From the NCBI RefSeq assembly GCF_000312425.1, contig NZ_HE997181.1, positions 530,002 through 594,001 on the forward strand: a stretch of DNA of 64,000 nt, written 5' to 3'. This document shows, in pieces, positions 10,495 through 19,951 of the stretch. Every line of letters begins with the position of its first letter. The first letter of the stretch is position 1. The stretch is from Reyranella massiliensis 521 (lineage in GTDB: Bacteria; Pseudomonadota; Alphaproteobacteria; Reyranellales; Reyranellaceae). The translations under genes were made by a program, and so were the position numbers. Under the pieces are notes generated by a model. That model was not told where the DNA came from. It did no database searches and saw nothing but the letters and a program-made list of their open reading frames with translations.

Positions 10495-10926
10495 ATGCCC
10501 AAAAGCCTTGCCGCTCTGTTGCTGTTGGCCCTCGCGGCTTGCCAATCCTCGTCGGTGGCGATGGCGCCGCCGGGCCAGGATGCCGCCGGCAAGCAGTTCA
10601 ATCCGCCGCCGCCCGGTACGGCCGCGGTCTATTTCTACAATCCGGCAGCCGCCAGCCCGGTTCTGAACGTGGCGGTCGACGGGCTCAATATCGGCCGGCT
10701 CGGCACGCAGACCTGGATGCGGGCGGAGATCAATGCCGGCCATCACGTCTTCCGTTGCCGCGGCGGCGACTCGGGCAATTCCATATGGCTCAATCTGGCA
10801 CCCGGCCAGATACGTTTCATCGATGTGCAGATGTTGCCCGGCCAGTATGTCTGCGCGATCCGCGAAACCAGCCCTGAAGCGGGACGTGCCGGCGTGTTGA
10901 ACGGCGGTCGGGCGCTGCAGAGCTAG
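10495..10926 (+). CDS. DUF2846-like lipoprotein
   Basis: 143 residues. A lipoprotein signal peptide ends at the lipobox LAAC (Cys16). The rest is a small beta-rich domain with AAVYFYNPA, VDGLNIGRLG and INAGHHVFRC, matching the DUF2846 pattern of a short sandwich domain with an IG-L turn. Function is unknown. A GGAGAGG ribosome site precedes the ATG. Its stop overlaps the convergent VOC gene by 4 bases (CTAG). Confidence 0.65.
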   Translation: MPKSLAALLLLALAACQSSSVAMAPPGQDAAGKQFNPPPPGTAAVYFYNPAAASPVLNVAVDGLNIGRLGTQTWMRAEINAGHHVFRCRGGDSGNSIWLNLAPGQIRFIDVQMLPGQYVCAIRETSPEAGRAGVLNGGRALQS

Positions 10927-11318
10927 GAGTTGCCGGGCCCGGCCGGCGGATCGCCATAGGGCGTGGTGATCAGCTCGAGCAGATGGCCGCTGGGGTCTTC
11001 GAAATAGACCCCGCGGCCGCCATAGAGCGTGTTGATCTCACCGGGACTGCTCTTGTTGGGATAGCCGTAGAAGGGGATGCCGGCCTTCTTGATCTTGGCG
11101 AAGGCGCTGTCGAATTCGGCGTCGCTGACCAGGAAGGCATAGTGCTGCGTGCGCACGTCCGACGACGTGACGAAATCCAGGGTGACGCCATTACGGGTCT
11201 TCACTGGCCGGAAATGACCCCACTGCTTCTCGGGTTCGACCCCCAGCAGGTCGGCGAGGAACGCGGCCGAGACATCCTTGTCCTTGGCCGGAACGATCAG
11301 GTGATTGAGTTCAGCCAT
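10923..11318 (-). CDS. VOC-family (glyoxalase/dioxygenase superfamily) protein
   Basis: 131 residues, one vicinal-oxygen-chelate module pair. It opens MAELNHLIVPAKDKDVSAAF and closes with GVYFEDPSGHLLELI, where His and Glu are typical metal ligands; the first ligand is probably His6. The family includes glyoxalases, antibiotic-binding proteins and dioxygenases; the substrate cannot be deduced. It stands alone, convergent with the DUF2846-like gene. Confidence 0.75.
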   Translation of the reverse strand: MAELNHLIVPAKDKDVSAAFLADLLGVEPEKQWGHFRPVKTRNGVTLDFVTSSDVRTQHYAFLVSDAEFDSAFAKIKKAGIPFYGYPNKSSPGEINTLYGGRGVYFEDPSGHLLELITTPYGDPPAGPGNS

Positions 11319-11436
11319 ATCTGAAAGGTAGTCGTGATGGAGTCGAGTTCAAGTCCAGCCGAGGAGTGACCGGCTTGGGCTGTTCGCGTATTCGATATAA
11401 AGGAGCCTTCTGCTGCGGTCGTTAGAGCGTGGGTGC

Positions 11437-11784
11437 ATGAAGCTGGTGGTCAAGAAATCCTCGTTGCATGGCAAGGGTCTGTTTGCCGGTGAAGACATTC
11501 CCTGGGGTACGAAAATCATCGAGTATCAGGGGGAGCGCATCTCGGACTTGCTGGCCGAGCAGCGTATCGCCGGGGGTGCAGACTGCATCTTCGAGCTCGG
11601 TGAAGACCAAAACCTCGACGGCGCTGTGAACGGCAACGAGGCGCGCTACGCGAACCATGCGCGTGCCAACCCCAACTGCTTCATCTTGCGTGAAAACGGC
11701 CAGATCTGGATCGTCGCGGGGATCGAAGGAATCAAGAAGGGTGACGAGCTGACCTTCGACTACGGGTCGGATTTCTATCCCTGA
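11437..11784 (+). CDS. Small SET-domain protein
   Basis: 115 residues, almost nothing but a SET fold. Visible SET motifs are GKGLFAGEDIPWGT at the start, the catalytic-core segment ARYANHARANPNC (RFxNHxxxPNC in eukaryotic enzymes) and the C-terminal GDELTFDYG with the conserved tyrosine. SET proteins are usually SAM-dependent lysine methyltransferases; the target here is unknown. There is no Cys-rich post-SET zinc cluster. Upstream spacing has no clear Shine-Dalgarno. It is convergent with the glycosyltransferase gene, 8 bases away. Confidence 0.8.
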   Translation: MKLVVKKSSLHGKGLFAGEDIPWGTKIIEYQGERISDLLAEQRIAGGADCIFELGEDQNLDGAVNGNEARYANHARANPNCFILRENGQIWIVAGIEGIKKGDELTFDYGSDFYP

Positions 11785-11792
11785 GCCATTGG

Positions 11793-12866
11793 TCAGGAGG
11801 CAGCGGCATCCGGGACGGCGCGGCGTTTCAGGGGATGCCAACGGCTCCGCGGGATCGGCCGCAACGTTTGCAGAAACTGCTGCGCGCAACGCTCCCAGGT
11901 GAAGCTTTCGGCGTGACGGCGGCAGTCCGCGGGATCGCGCGCCACAGCAGCGAGACAGGCGGTACGCAGATCCTCGTCAAGAGCGCCGACCTTGGGATCG
12001 GTCACGACATCGAGCGGCCCCGGAACCGGATAGCCGGCGACCGGCACGCCCGAGGCCAGCGCCTCGACCATGACCAGACCGAAAGTATCGGTGCGGCTCG
12101 GAAAGACGAAGCAATCGGCCTGGGAATATCGTAGGGACAGCTCGTCGGTGTCGACGGCGCCGAAGAAGCGCACATCCTTGTAGCGGCGCTTCAGTTCCTT
12201 GAGCTGGGGACCGCCGCCCACTACCCATTTGGTGCCGGGCAGGTCGAGGTCGAGGAAGGCCTTGATGTTCTTCTCGATGGCGACGCGGCCGGCGTAGAGC
12301 CAGACCGGCCGTTCGCCGCCTTGCCCATCGTTCAACGTGGCGCGCGGCTGCGGCTGGAATGCCGCGATGTCGACGCCGCGTGACCATGGCACGAGATTCT
12401 CGAAGCCGCGCCCAGCCAGTTCCTCGCGAATGGCGGGGGAGACGACCAGCACAGCCGACGAGGTCGCATGGAAGCGACGCACGAAGGCATAGCTCCACGA
12501 CAACGGAATGCGGACGCGGGCGCGGACGTATTCGGGAAAGCGGGTGTGATAGGCGGTCGTGAAGGGGAGGCCGCGGCTCATGCAGAAGCTGCGGGCCGCC
12601 CAGCCGAGCGGACCCTCCGTCACCAAATGGATGGCGTCGGGCGCGAAGAGCTTGAGCATGTGCGAGAGGCGTGCGCCGGGAAACAGCGACAGCCGGATCT
12701 CGGGATAGGTCGGGCAGGGCAGGGTCCGAAATCGGTCCGGGCCGAAGACCTCGACCTCGTGGCCTTCCGCACGCAGCAGCCTGGCGACGGTCTCCAGGGT
12801 GCGCACGACTCCGTTGATCTGCGGTCGCCAGGCATCGGAGACGATGGCAATGCGCAAGCCTTTCAC
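11793..12866 (-). CDS. Glycosyltransferase family 4, Agt-like
   Basis: 357 residues, GT-B fold. The N-terminal half begins LRIAIVSDAWRPQINGVVRT; the C-terminal nucleotide-sugar half has LYAGRVAIEKNI and a DTFGLVMVEALASG segment, where the usual E-x7-E is D-x7-E as in many lipid glycosyltransferases. The GTG start at 12866 overlaps the stop of the upstream PlcP-type gene by 4 bases (GTGA), so the two are coupled. In rhizobia and marine alphaproteobacteria a PlcP-Agt pair converts phospholipid-derived diacylglycerol to glycolipids under phosphate limitation. I infer that role here; a mannosyltransferase is the alternative. Confidence 0.7.
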   Translation of the reverse strand: MKGLRIAIVSDAWRPQINGVVRTLETVARLLRAEGHEVEVFGPDRFRTLPCPTYPEIRLSLFPGARLSHMLKLFAPDAIHLVTEGPLGWAARSFCMSRGLPFTTAYHTRFPEYVRARVRIPLSWSYAFVRRFHATSSAVLVVSPAIREELAGRGFENLVPWSRGVDIAAFQPQPRATLNDGQGGERPVWLYAGRVAIEKNIKAFLDLDLPGTKWVVGGGPQLKELKRRYKDVRFFGAVDTDELSLRYSQADCFVFPSRTDTFGLVMVEALASGVPVAGYPVPGPLDVVTDPKVGALDEDLRTACLAAVARDPADCRRHAESFTWERCAQQFLQTLRPIPRSRWHPLKRRAVPDAAAS

Positions 12867-13678
12867 TCCGCGGCGAGGTGTTGGGCGGCCGACAGCGGCA
12901 GTCGGCTCGACCGGCGGGCCATCTCGTCGGCCCAGTGCACGATGCGCAGGCGGCCGTCGAAGTCCTCGACCAGGGCGGTGCAGCTTTCGACCCAGTCGCC
13001 ATCGTTGCAGTAAAGGATGCCGCCGATGGTGCGGATTTCGGCATGGTGGATATGGCCGCAAACGACGCCGTCGACGCCGCGGCGGCGCGCCTCGTTGGCG
13101 ACGGCGTTCTCGTAGTCGGCGATGAACTGCACCGCGTTCTTGACCTTGTGTTTCAGGAAGGCCGAGAGCGACCAGTAGGGCAGGCCGAGCTTGCGGCGGG
13201 CCCAGTTGAACAGCGTGTTGATGCGCAGGGCCGTAGCGTAGGCCCAGTCTCCCAGGATGGCGAGCCAGCGCGCGTAGCGCACGATGCCGTCGAACTGATC
13301 GCCATGGATCACCAGTAGCTTGCGGCCGTCCGGCGCCTCGTGGATCGCCTCCTCCTGGACGCGCACGTCGCCGAAGGTGAGCTGGCAGTATTGTCGCGCC
13401 GCCTCGTCATGATTGCCGGGGATGTACACCACGTTGGTGCCCTTGCGGGCCTTGCGCATGATCTTCTGCACGACGTCGTTGTGGCTCTGCGGCCAGTACC
13501 ACCAGCGCTTCAGGCGCCAGCCGTCGACGATATCGCCGACCAGATAGAGGTATTCGCTTTCGTTGCGCTTCAGGAAATCGAGCAGGATCTCCGCCTGACA
13601 GCCTCGCGTGCCGAGATGAATGTCGGACAGGAAGATCGCCCTGTGTCGGGCCGGTTGATGGCGCTCGATGATTGTCAT
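12863..13678 (-). CDS. PlcP-type metallophosphoesterase (often labelled UDP-2,3-diacylglucosamine diphosphatase)
   Basis: 271 residues of the calcineurin-like phosphoesterase fold. All five metal motifs are present in order: FLSDIHLG, VGDIVDGW, PGNHDE, VIHGDQ and GHIHH. The segments GCQAEILLDFL and WYWPQSHNDVVQK look like the PlcP group, phospholipase C-like enzymes that cut phosphatidylcholine or phosphatidylethanolamine to diacylglycerol, rather than classical LpxH. The start MTIIERHQPARHRA is preferred over the 43-codon upstream extension, which runs into the divergent gene. It is coupled to the downstream glycosyltransferase. An LpxH role in lipid A cannot be excluded from sequence. Confidence 0.72.
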   Translation of the reverse strand: MTIIERHQPARHRAIFLSDIHLGTRGCQAEILLDFLKRNESEYLYLVGDIVDGWRLKRWWYWPQSHNDVVQKIMRKARKGTNVVYIPGNHDEAARQYCQLTFGDVRVQEEAIHEAPDGRKLLVIHGDQFDGIVRYARWLAILGDWAYATALRINTLFNWARRKLGLPYWSLSAFLKHKVKNAVQFIADYENAVANEARRRGVDGVVCGHIHHAEIRTIGGILYCNDGDWVESCTALVEDFDGRLRIVHWADEMARRSSRLPLSAAQHLAAE

Positions 13679-13800
13679 GAGAGCGGAGCCATGTGGACAA
13701 CGATCCGACAGACACAAAATCTGTTGTGCGCGATTGCACGGTACGCAGCGGATTGTGTATGCCAGCCGTTGCGTACCGATTAATCGGTTGTGACGGTTCC

Positions 13801-14733
13801 ATGACATTCGCCCAGGCGGGCTCCGTGCTGTTGATCCTCAATCCCATCGCCGGCCGTCGTCGTCGCGGTCTGGTCGATGCCGTGGTGGGGCGCGTGCGCG
13901 CTGAGGGTTGGACGGTGGACGTCGTCGAGACTGCCGCCGAAGGCGATGCCTGCTGCCTCGCCGAGACCTGTGACGCGAGTCGCTACAGAGTGATTGCCGT
14001 GGCGGGTGGCGACGGTACCATCAATGAGGTCGTGAACGGTCTTTCCCGTAGATCGGCGACGGCGCCGCCGCTGGCGATCGTGCCGCTGGGCACCGCCAAT
14101 GTGCTGGCGCACGAGCTGGGTCTCGGCTTCAGCCCCCAGTCCGTGGCACGCACGATGACGGCGGGGCGCGAGCTGCTGATGTGGCCGGGCGAGGCCAATG
14201 AATGTGGAGCTGGATGCCGTCCGCCGCGCTGCTTCTCGTTAATGGCGGGGGCTGGCTTCGATGCCAAGGTCGTGGCAGGCGTCACGGCACCGTTGAAGCA
14301 CCGATGGGGCCGCGGTGCCTATGTCTGGCGTTCCCTGGTCGAGGCATGGCGCTACCGGCCGGTGCGCTACGCGGTGGAGGTCGACGGCAAGACGCAGGAG
14401 GCCGCCTCGGTGATCGTCACGCGCGCCCGGCACTATGCGGGGCCGTATGTCGTGGCACCCGAGGCGGCGCTCGAGAAGCCGCTGCTGCATGTCTGCCTGT
14501 TCGAGCGCTGGGGCTGGATACACGCATTGCGCTTCGGCGCGGCCCTGTTGAAGGGCGCGTTGCCCCGCACGCCGGGCTATCGCGTCCTGGCCGGCCACAG
14601 AGTTCGCATTTCGGTGACCGACGACGCCGGCGAGCGCCGACGGCAGCCGGTGCAGATCGACGGCGACGACGCGCTCACGCTGCCAGTATCGATCGGCCTC
14701 GCCCCGAGAGGCGTACGGGTCCTGCGTCCCTAG
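13801..14733 (+). CDS. Diacylglycerol kinase-family lipid kinase
   Basis: 310 residues, DAGK catalytic fold (YegS/BmrU type). The ATP-binding motif AVAGGDGTINEVVNGL is near residue 70, and IVPLGTANVLAHELG near 98 matches the GTxNxFA-like loop. It probably phosphorylates diacylglycerol or a related lipid at the inner membrane. It is divergent from the PlcP-type gene (122 bases between starts), which would generate diacylglycerol, so the pair may form a lipid cycle. The ATG at 13801 begins MTFAQAGSVLLILNP, the normal N-terminus. The stop overlaps the convergent transglycosylase stop (CTAG). Confidence 0.82.
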   Translation: MTFAQAGSVLLILNPIAGRRRRGLVDAVVGRVRAEGWTVDVVETAAEGDACCLAETCDASRYRVIAVAGGDGTINEVVNGLSRRSATAPPLAIVPLGTANVLAHELGLGFSPQSVARTMTAGRELLMWPGEANECGAGCRPPRCFSLMAGAGFDAKVVAGVTAPLKHRWGRGAYVWRSLVEAWRYRPVRYAVEVDGKTQEAASVIVTRARHYAGPYVVAPEAALEKPLLHVCLFERWGWIHALRFGAALLKGALPRTPGYRVLAGHRVRISVTDDAGERRRQPVQIDGDDALTLPVSIGLAPRGVRVLRP

Positions 14734-15941
14734 CGCGTCTGCTGCAGGCGGCGTACCGACTCTGCAGTCGGATGGCCGTCGGCGGGCAGTCCGCTCTGCT
14801 GCTGAAACAGACGCAGCGCCGAGCGGGTCTTGGGGCCCAGCAGACCGTCGGTCTCATCCTTGTAGAGGCCGAGCCTCGCCAGCCGGTTCTGGATGTCGAT
14901 CACCGTATCGCGCGACAGCGGGGCGTCGTCGGCTGGTGCGGCCTGCTGGACCGGCAATCCGCCGGCGATCTGGCGGGCCAGGATGCCGACCGAGAGCGCA
15001 TAGAGCGTCGAGCGGTTCCAGTTCATCACCGCCTTGAAGTTCGGATAGATGATGAAGGCCGGGCCGCGGAAGCCGGCCGGCAGGAGGATCGATGCGGCAT
15101 CGTCGACCGCCGGCAGCGGCGCCCCGCCGGCCTTCTTCACGCCCATCGCCGCCCAAGCGCGTACCGGCTTTTCGACGGTTGTGTCGGCCTGGTCGAGCGG
15201 GAAGCCGCGCGGCAGCACAATCTCCTCGCTGGACGGCAGGCCCGGCCGAAAGCCGATGCCGCGCAGGAAGTTCGCGGCCGAGGCGAAGGCGTCGGGCAGG
15301 CTGTTCCAGATATCGATACGGCCATTGCCGTCGCGATCGACCGCCCATTTGGTGAAAGTCGAGGGCATGAACTGCATGTTGCCCATCGCGCCCGCCCATG
15401 AACCACGCATCTGGTCGCTGGTCATGTGATTCATGTGCAGGATGCGCAGCGCCTGAACCGTCTCGTTGCTGAAGAACTCCTGGCGCTTGGTCATGCAGGC
15501 GAGCGTCGACACGGACCGCACGACGCGGAAATCGCCCATGAAGGAGCCGTAGTTCGTCTCGATGCCCCAGAACGCCATGATGTATTGCGGCGGGATACCG
15601 TATTCGGCCTGCAGGGCGTCGAGCAGAGCGCGATGCTGCGCCATGCGCTGCTGGCCCTTCACGATACGGTCGGGCGTCACCGTGCCGCCGACATACTTGG
15701 CATAGGTCAGCGAAAACTCGGGCTGGCGCTGGTCGAGGTCGATGACCTTCTGATCGGGCGTCAGGCCCTGAAAGGCGCGATCGGCAATGTTGGCCGGCAC
15801 GCCCTGGCGCATTGCGTCGGCCTTGATGGTCTGCAGGCAGGCGCGGAAGTCGCCGTTCTGGGCGGCCGCCGAATTTGCGAGTGCGCCTGCAAGAAATGCC
15901 GACGTTGCGGCGATGATCGCGATATTGGGAAGAGGAGTCAT
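14730..15941 (-). CDS. mltB: Lytic murein transglycosylase, MltB type, with peptidoglycan-binding tail
   Basis: 403 residues. A signal peptide ends at about residue 27 (NSAAAQ). The SLT_2 catalytic domain (about 30-320) has the catalytic glutamate Glu128 in AFWGIETNYGSF and the GAMGNMQFMPSTF block. The C-terminal PG_binding_1 domain (about 345-400) has DIQNRLARLGLYKDETDG and GPKTRSALRLFQQ. It cleaves the MurNAc-GlcNAc bond with 1,6-anhydro product formation during wall remodelling. It is encoded 13 bases downstream of the pmbA stop. Confidence 0.9.
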   Translation of the reverse strand: MTPLPNIAIIAATSAFLAGALANSAAAQNGDFRACLQTIKADAMRQGVPANIADRAFQGLTPDQKVIDLDQRQPEFSLTYAKYVGGTVTPDRIVKGQQRMAQHRALLDALQAEYGIPPQYIMAFWGIETNYGSFMGDFRVVRSVSTLACMTKRQEFFSNETVQALRILHMNHMTSDQMRGSWAGAMGNMQFMPSTFTKWAVDRDGNGRIDIWNSLPDAFASAANFLRGIGFRPGLPSSEEIVLPRGFPLDQADTTVEKPVRAWAAMGVKKAGGAPLPAVDDAASILLPAGFRGPAFIIYPNFKAVMNWNRSTLYALSVGILARQIAGGLPVQQAAPADDAPLSRDTVIDIQNRLARLGLYKDETDGLLGPKTRSALRLFQQQSGLPADGHPTAESVRRLQQTR

Positions 15942-15954
15942 AGAGTGGAGAATA

Positions 15955-17355
15955 TCACGAGCCTGCGACGGTCATGCCCTCAATTCGTACTGTGGGCGCG
16001 TTGGTCGAGCTCTTGAACTGCAGGTCATTCGCAGGCGTCATGTTGAGAAACATGTCCTTCAGATTGCCGGCGACGGTGATGCCGCTGACCGGCCAGGCGA
16101 GCTTGCCCTTTTCGATCCAGAAACCCGAGGCGCCGCGGCTGTAGTCGCCGGTGACGCCGTTGACCCCGAAGCCGATCATGTCGGTGATATAGAGGCCGCT
16201 CTTGATGTCGCCGATCAGCTCGTCGACCGGGATCTTGCCTTTCTCGAGATAGAAGTTCGAGGTGGTGGGCGAGGGCGGGCCCGAGACACCGCGCGATGCA
16301 TGGCCTGTGGGGTCGAGGTTAAGCTGGCGCGCGGCCGCGAGGTCGAGCAGCCATGTCGTGAGCACGCCGTCGTCGATCACGGCCATCCGAGCCGTCGGCA
16401 GTCCCTCGGCGTCGAATGGCCGGCTGCCCAGTCCGCGCTTGCGCAACGGATTGTCGAGGATGCGGATGCCGGACGCGAAGATGCGTTCGCCCATCTTGTC
16501 TTTCAGAAACGACGTGCCGCGCGCGACGGCCCGGCCGTTGATGGCGCCGGCGAGATGGCCGATCAGGCCGCCCGAGACACGGCGGTCATAGATCACCGGC
16601 ACGCGGGCGCTCTGCGCCTTGCGCGGGTTGAGGCGGCGGACGGCGTATTTCCCGGCGGTACGGCCGACCTTTGCGGCCGCCATCAGATCCTCGAGATGCA
16701 CGGCACTCGACCATTCGTAGTCGCGTTCCATGCCGGTGCCCTCGCCGGCGAGAACGGCGCAGGACAAGGAGTAACCGCTGCGGCTGTAGCCGCCGCTGAA
16801 ACCATTGGAGGTCGCGAGCACAACGCCGGTTCGGCCCCAGCCCGCCTCGGCGCCCTCGGAATTGGTCACGCCCTTGGTGGCGCGCGCGGCGTGCTCGGCC
16901 TCCGCCGCCATCGCGAGCAATTTCTTGGCAGTGGGCCGTCCCTTGTCGTTGAGATCGAGGTCGGGCCAGCTCTTCGCCAGCAGCTCCGCTGGTGCGATGC
17001 CGCAAGTCGGATCTTCTGGCACGACGCGGGCCATGTCGACGGCACGGCTGGCCAGCTCGCGTAGCGCACCGGGGGCAAAGTCGGTCGAGGAGACGAAGGC
17101 CTGGCGCTGGCCCACGAACACGCGCAGGCCGAGGTCGCGACCTTCGCTGCTCTCGAGCTTTTCGCGCTTGCCCAATCGCTGGGCGACGGAGATCGACTCG
17201 CCGTGGACGAACAGGGCGTCGGCCGAGTCTGCGCCGGCCTGCTTCGCCCACTTCAGCAGGTCGACCAGGAGATTGGCATCCGGGGCGCCCGAGTCAGGCT
17301 TCTTTTTGGAAGCCGTCTTCGGCGTTGTTGACGCAGTCTTTTTCGCTTTGGCCAT
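15955..17355 (-). CDS. pmbA: TldD/PmbA-family metalloprotease subunit PmbA
   Basis: 466 residues. PmbA (TldE) pairs with TldD to form a heterodimeric protease that trims peptides such as microcin B17 precursors and CcdA. Signatures are RDLGLRVFVGQRQAFVSSTD, the GVTNSEGAEAGW block and the C-terminal GVNGVTGDYSRGASGFWIE. PmbA lacks the HExxxH zinc site, which is carried by TldD at 47.9-49.3 kb. The N-terminus has an unusual 20-residue Lys/Thr/Ser-rich extension (MAKAKKTAS...), probably disordered. The 103-residue membrane-protein gene lies 16 bases upstream. Confidence 0.92.
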   Translation of the reverse strand: MAKAKKTASTTPKTASKKKPDSGAPDANLLVDLLKWAKQAGADSADALFVHGESISVAQRLGKREKLESSEGRDLGLRVFVGQRQAFVSSTDFAPGALRELASRAVDMARVVPEDPTCGIAPAELLAKSWPDLDLNDKGRPTAKKLLAMAAEAEHAARATKGVTNSEGAEAGWGRTGVVLATSNGFSGGYSRSGYSLSCAVLAGEGTGMERDYEWSSAVHLEDLMAAAKVGRTAGKYAVRRLNPRKAQSARVPVIYDRRVSGGLIGHLAGAINGRAVARGTSFLKDKMGERIFASGIRILDNPLRKRGLGSRPFDAEGLPTARMAVIDDGVLTTWLLDLAAARQLNLDPTGHASRGVSGPPSPTTSNFYLEKGKIPVDELIGDIKSGLYITDMIGFGVNGVTGDYSRGASGFWIEKGKLAWPVSGITVAGNLKDMFLNMTPANDLQFKSSTNAPTVRIEGMTVAGS

Positions 17356-17371
17356 GTGGCCGTTCTACGCG

Positions 17372-17683
17372 CTAACGGGCCGTGTCGTCGAGATAGTAGG
17401 AGAAGAAGAGCAGACCGGTTGCCGCGATGCCGACCGTCCAGAAGAGCGCGCGTACCAATTCTGCCACGATCGCCTGATCGGGCCACAGGCGGGCGGCGGC
17501 ATCGCCGACATACTGGTGACCGACGATACCGATCATCGTGCCGAGCAACAGCGACAGGGCGCCGTTCCAGAAGTGACGCACGACCCGCATTACCGGACCC
17601 TCGCGACGCCTGAGCGGCGAACTAGGGTCCGGCGGAACCGCCAGGTTGGATTGGGCGGCGGGTGCTTGGCGGGCAGATGACAT
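17372..17683 (-). CDS. Small two-helix membrane protein, unknown function
   Basis: 103 residues. The first 30 are polar and Pro-rich; a cytoplasmic start is likely. Two hydrophobic segments follow: GALSLLLGTMIGIVGHQYV (about 40-58) and FWTVGIAATGLLFFSYYL (about 80-98). I do not recognise a family. It ends 16 bases before pmbA and may be co-transcribed with it. Confidence 0.6.
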   Translation of the reverse strand: MSSARQAPAAQSNLAVPPDPSSPLRRREGPVMRVVRHFWNGALSLLLGTMIGIVGHQYVGDAAARLWPDQAIVAELVRALFWTVGIAATGLLFFSYYLDDTAR

Positions 17684-17718
17684 GCGCGATATTATAGCAG
17701 GTGCTGCCTGCCCGGGTC

Positions 17719-17958
17719 TCAGTTGCCGGCGTAGGCGATGCCCGCCCGGGTCTCGGCGATGGCGCTGTCCACGAACTGGATGGCGCGGTCACGATGGCCG
17801 CCCTTGTTCGCTGGTGCACGCAGCAGCTCGGCGCGAGCCGCCTGCAGCGACCCGATGGCGGCCTGCATGTTGGGCTGATTGGCGCCGGCGGCACAGGCGC
17901 CGATGACGATGCCGGCGACAAGGCTGGCGGCTGCAATCTTCATTGTTGGGCTGATCAT
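17719..17958 (-). CDS. Small putative lipoprotein of the KGGHRDRAI type
   Basis: 79 residues. A hydrophobic leader ends in a lipobox-like IGAC (Cys21). The mature part is a helical hairpin, SLQAARAELLRAP-NKGGHRDRAIQFVDSAIAETRAG, a pattern I know from short conserved hypothetical periplasmic proteins of proteobacteria. Function is unknown. The ATG at 17958 has a GGAG 8 bases upstream; an internal ATG at 17943 would also give a complete signal peptide. It follows the leuA terminator and so probably has its own promoter. Confidence 0.65.
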   Translation of the reverse strand: MISPTMKIAAASLVAGIVIGACAAGANQPNMQAAIGSLQAARAELLRAPANKGGHRDRAIQFVDSAIAETRAGIAYAGN

Positions 17959-17970
17959 GTTGAAGCTCCA

Positions 17971-17999
17971 GAAGAAACGGGCGGGTTCTTCCCGCCCGT
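17971..17999 (-). terminator. Rho-independent terminator of leuA
   Basis: Perfect 9-bp stem ACGGGCGGG (17977-17985) and CCCGCCCGT (17991-17999) with a 5-base loop. Read on the minus strand it is followed by TTTCTTC. It lies 33 bases after the leuA stop, which fits an intrinsic terminator. Confidence 0.78.
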
Positions 18000-18032
18000 C
18001 ATGCTAGCCGCCGCTCTTCTTTCGGTGAACGG

Positions 18033-19763
<1,731 letters not shown>

Positions 19764-19805
19764 CTAACGAACACTGCGATGGATAAAAAGGGTGGCGGCG
19801 ACTGG

Positions 19806-19868
19806 TGGGGGCAGAAGACGAACGACAAGCGACCCGCAAGGGCCCCGGACGAACCGGGGCGGCGGGTC
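19806..19868 (-). promoter_or_regulatory. leuA transcription attenuator (alternative hairpins)
   Basis: Between the leader peptide and leuA the transcript can fold into nested stems: an outer 7-bp stem (19831-19837 with 19862-19868) and an inner 7-bp stem GCCCCGG/CCGGGGC (19842-19848 with 19854-19860). The outer arm overlaps the leader stop codon. The GGGGC of the inner stem can alternatively pair with GCCCCC at 19807-19812, giving mutually exclusive structures. A T-run on the minus strand lies at 19785-19789. This layout is that of ribosome-mediated leucine attenuation; which fold is terminator and which antiterminator is inferred only. Confidence 0.65.
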
Positions 19869-19902
19869 AGCCAATAAGTCGAAGCGTCGTCAGTCGCAGC
19901 AT
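19867..19902 (-). CDS. Leucine-rich leader peptide of leuA
   Basis: A 12-codon open frame, ATG to TGA, encoding MLRLTTLRLIG: four of eleven residues are leucine, with an isoleucine near the end. It starts 175 bases upstream of leuA on the same strand, and its stop codon lies in the base of the first hairpin. Leader peptides enriched in the end-product amino acid are the sensing element of amino-acid attenuators. The Shine-Dalgarno is weak. The short length means chance cannot be fully excluded, but the position and hairpins support it. Confidence 0.65.
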   Translation of the reverse strand: MLRLTTLRLIG

Positions 19903-19951
19903 GTTGGGCCGGACAATCCCCGATTTGCCGGCCGCCGTCAACCCGCAGCGG

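Noticed and set aside
13679..13800. Pho box between the PlcP-type gene and the lipid kinase
   Set aside because: Only an isolated GACAG half-site is present; it does not match the CTGTCAT repeat pattern.
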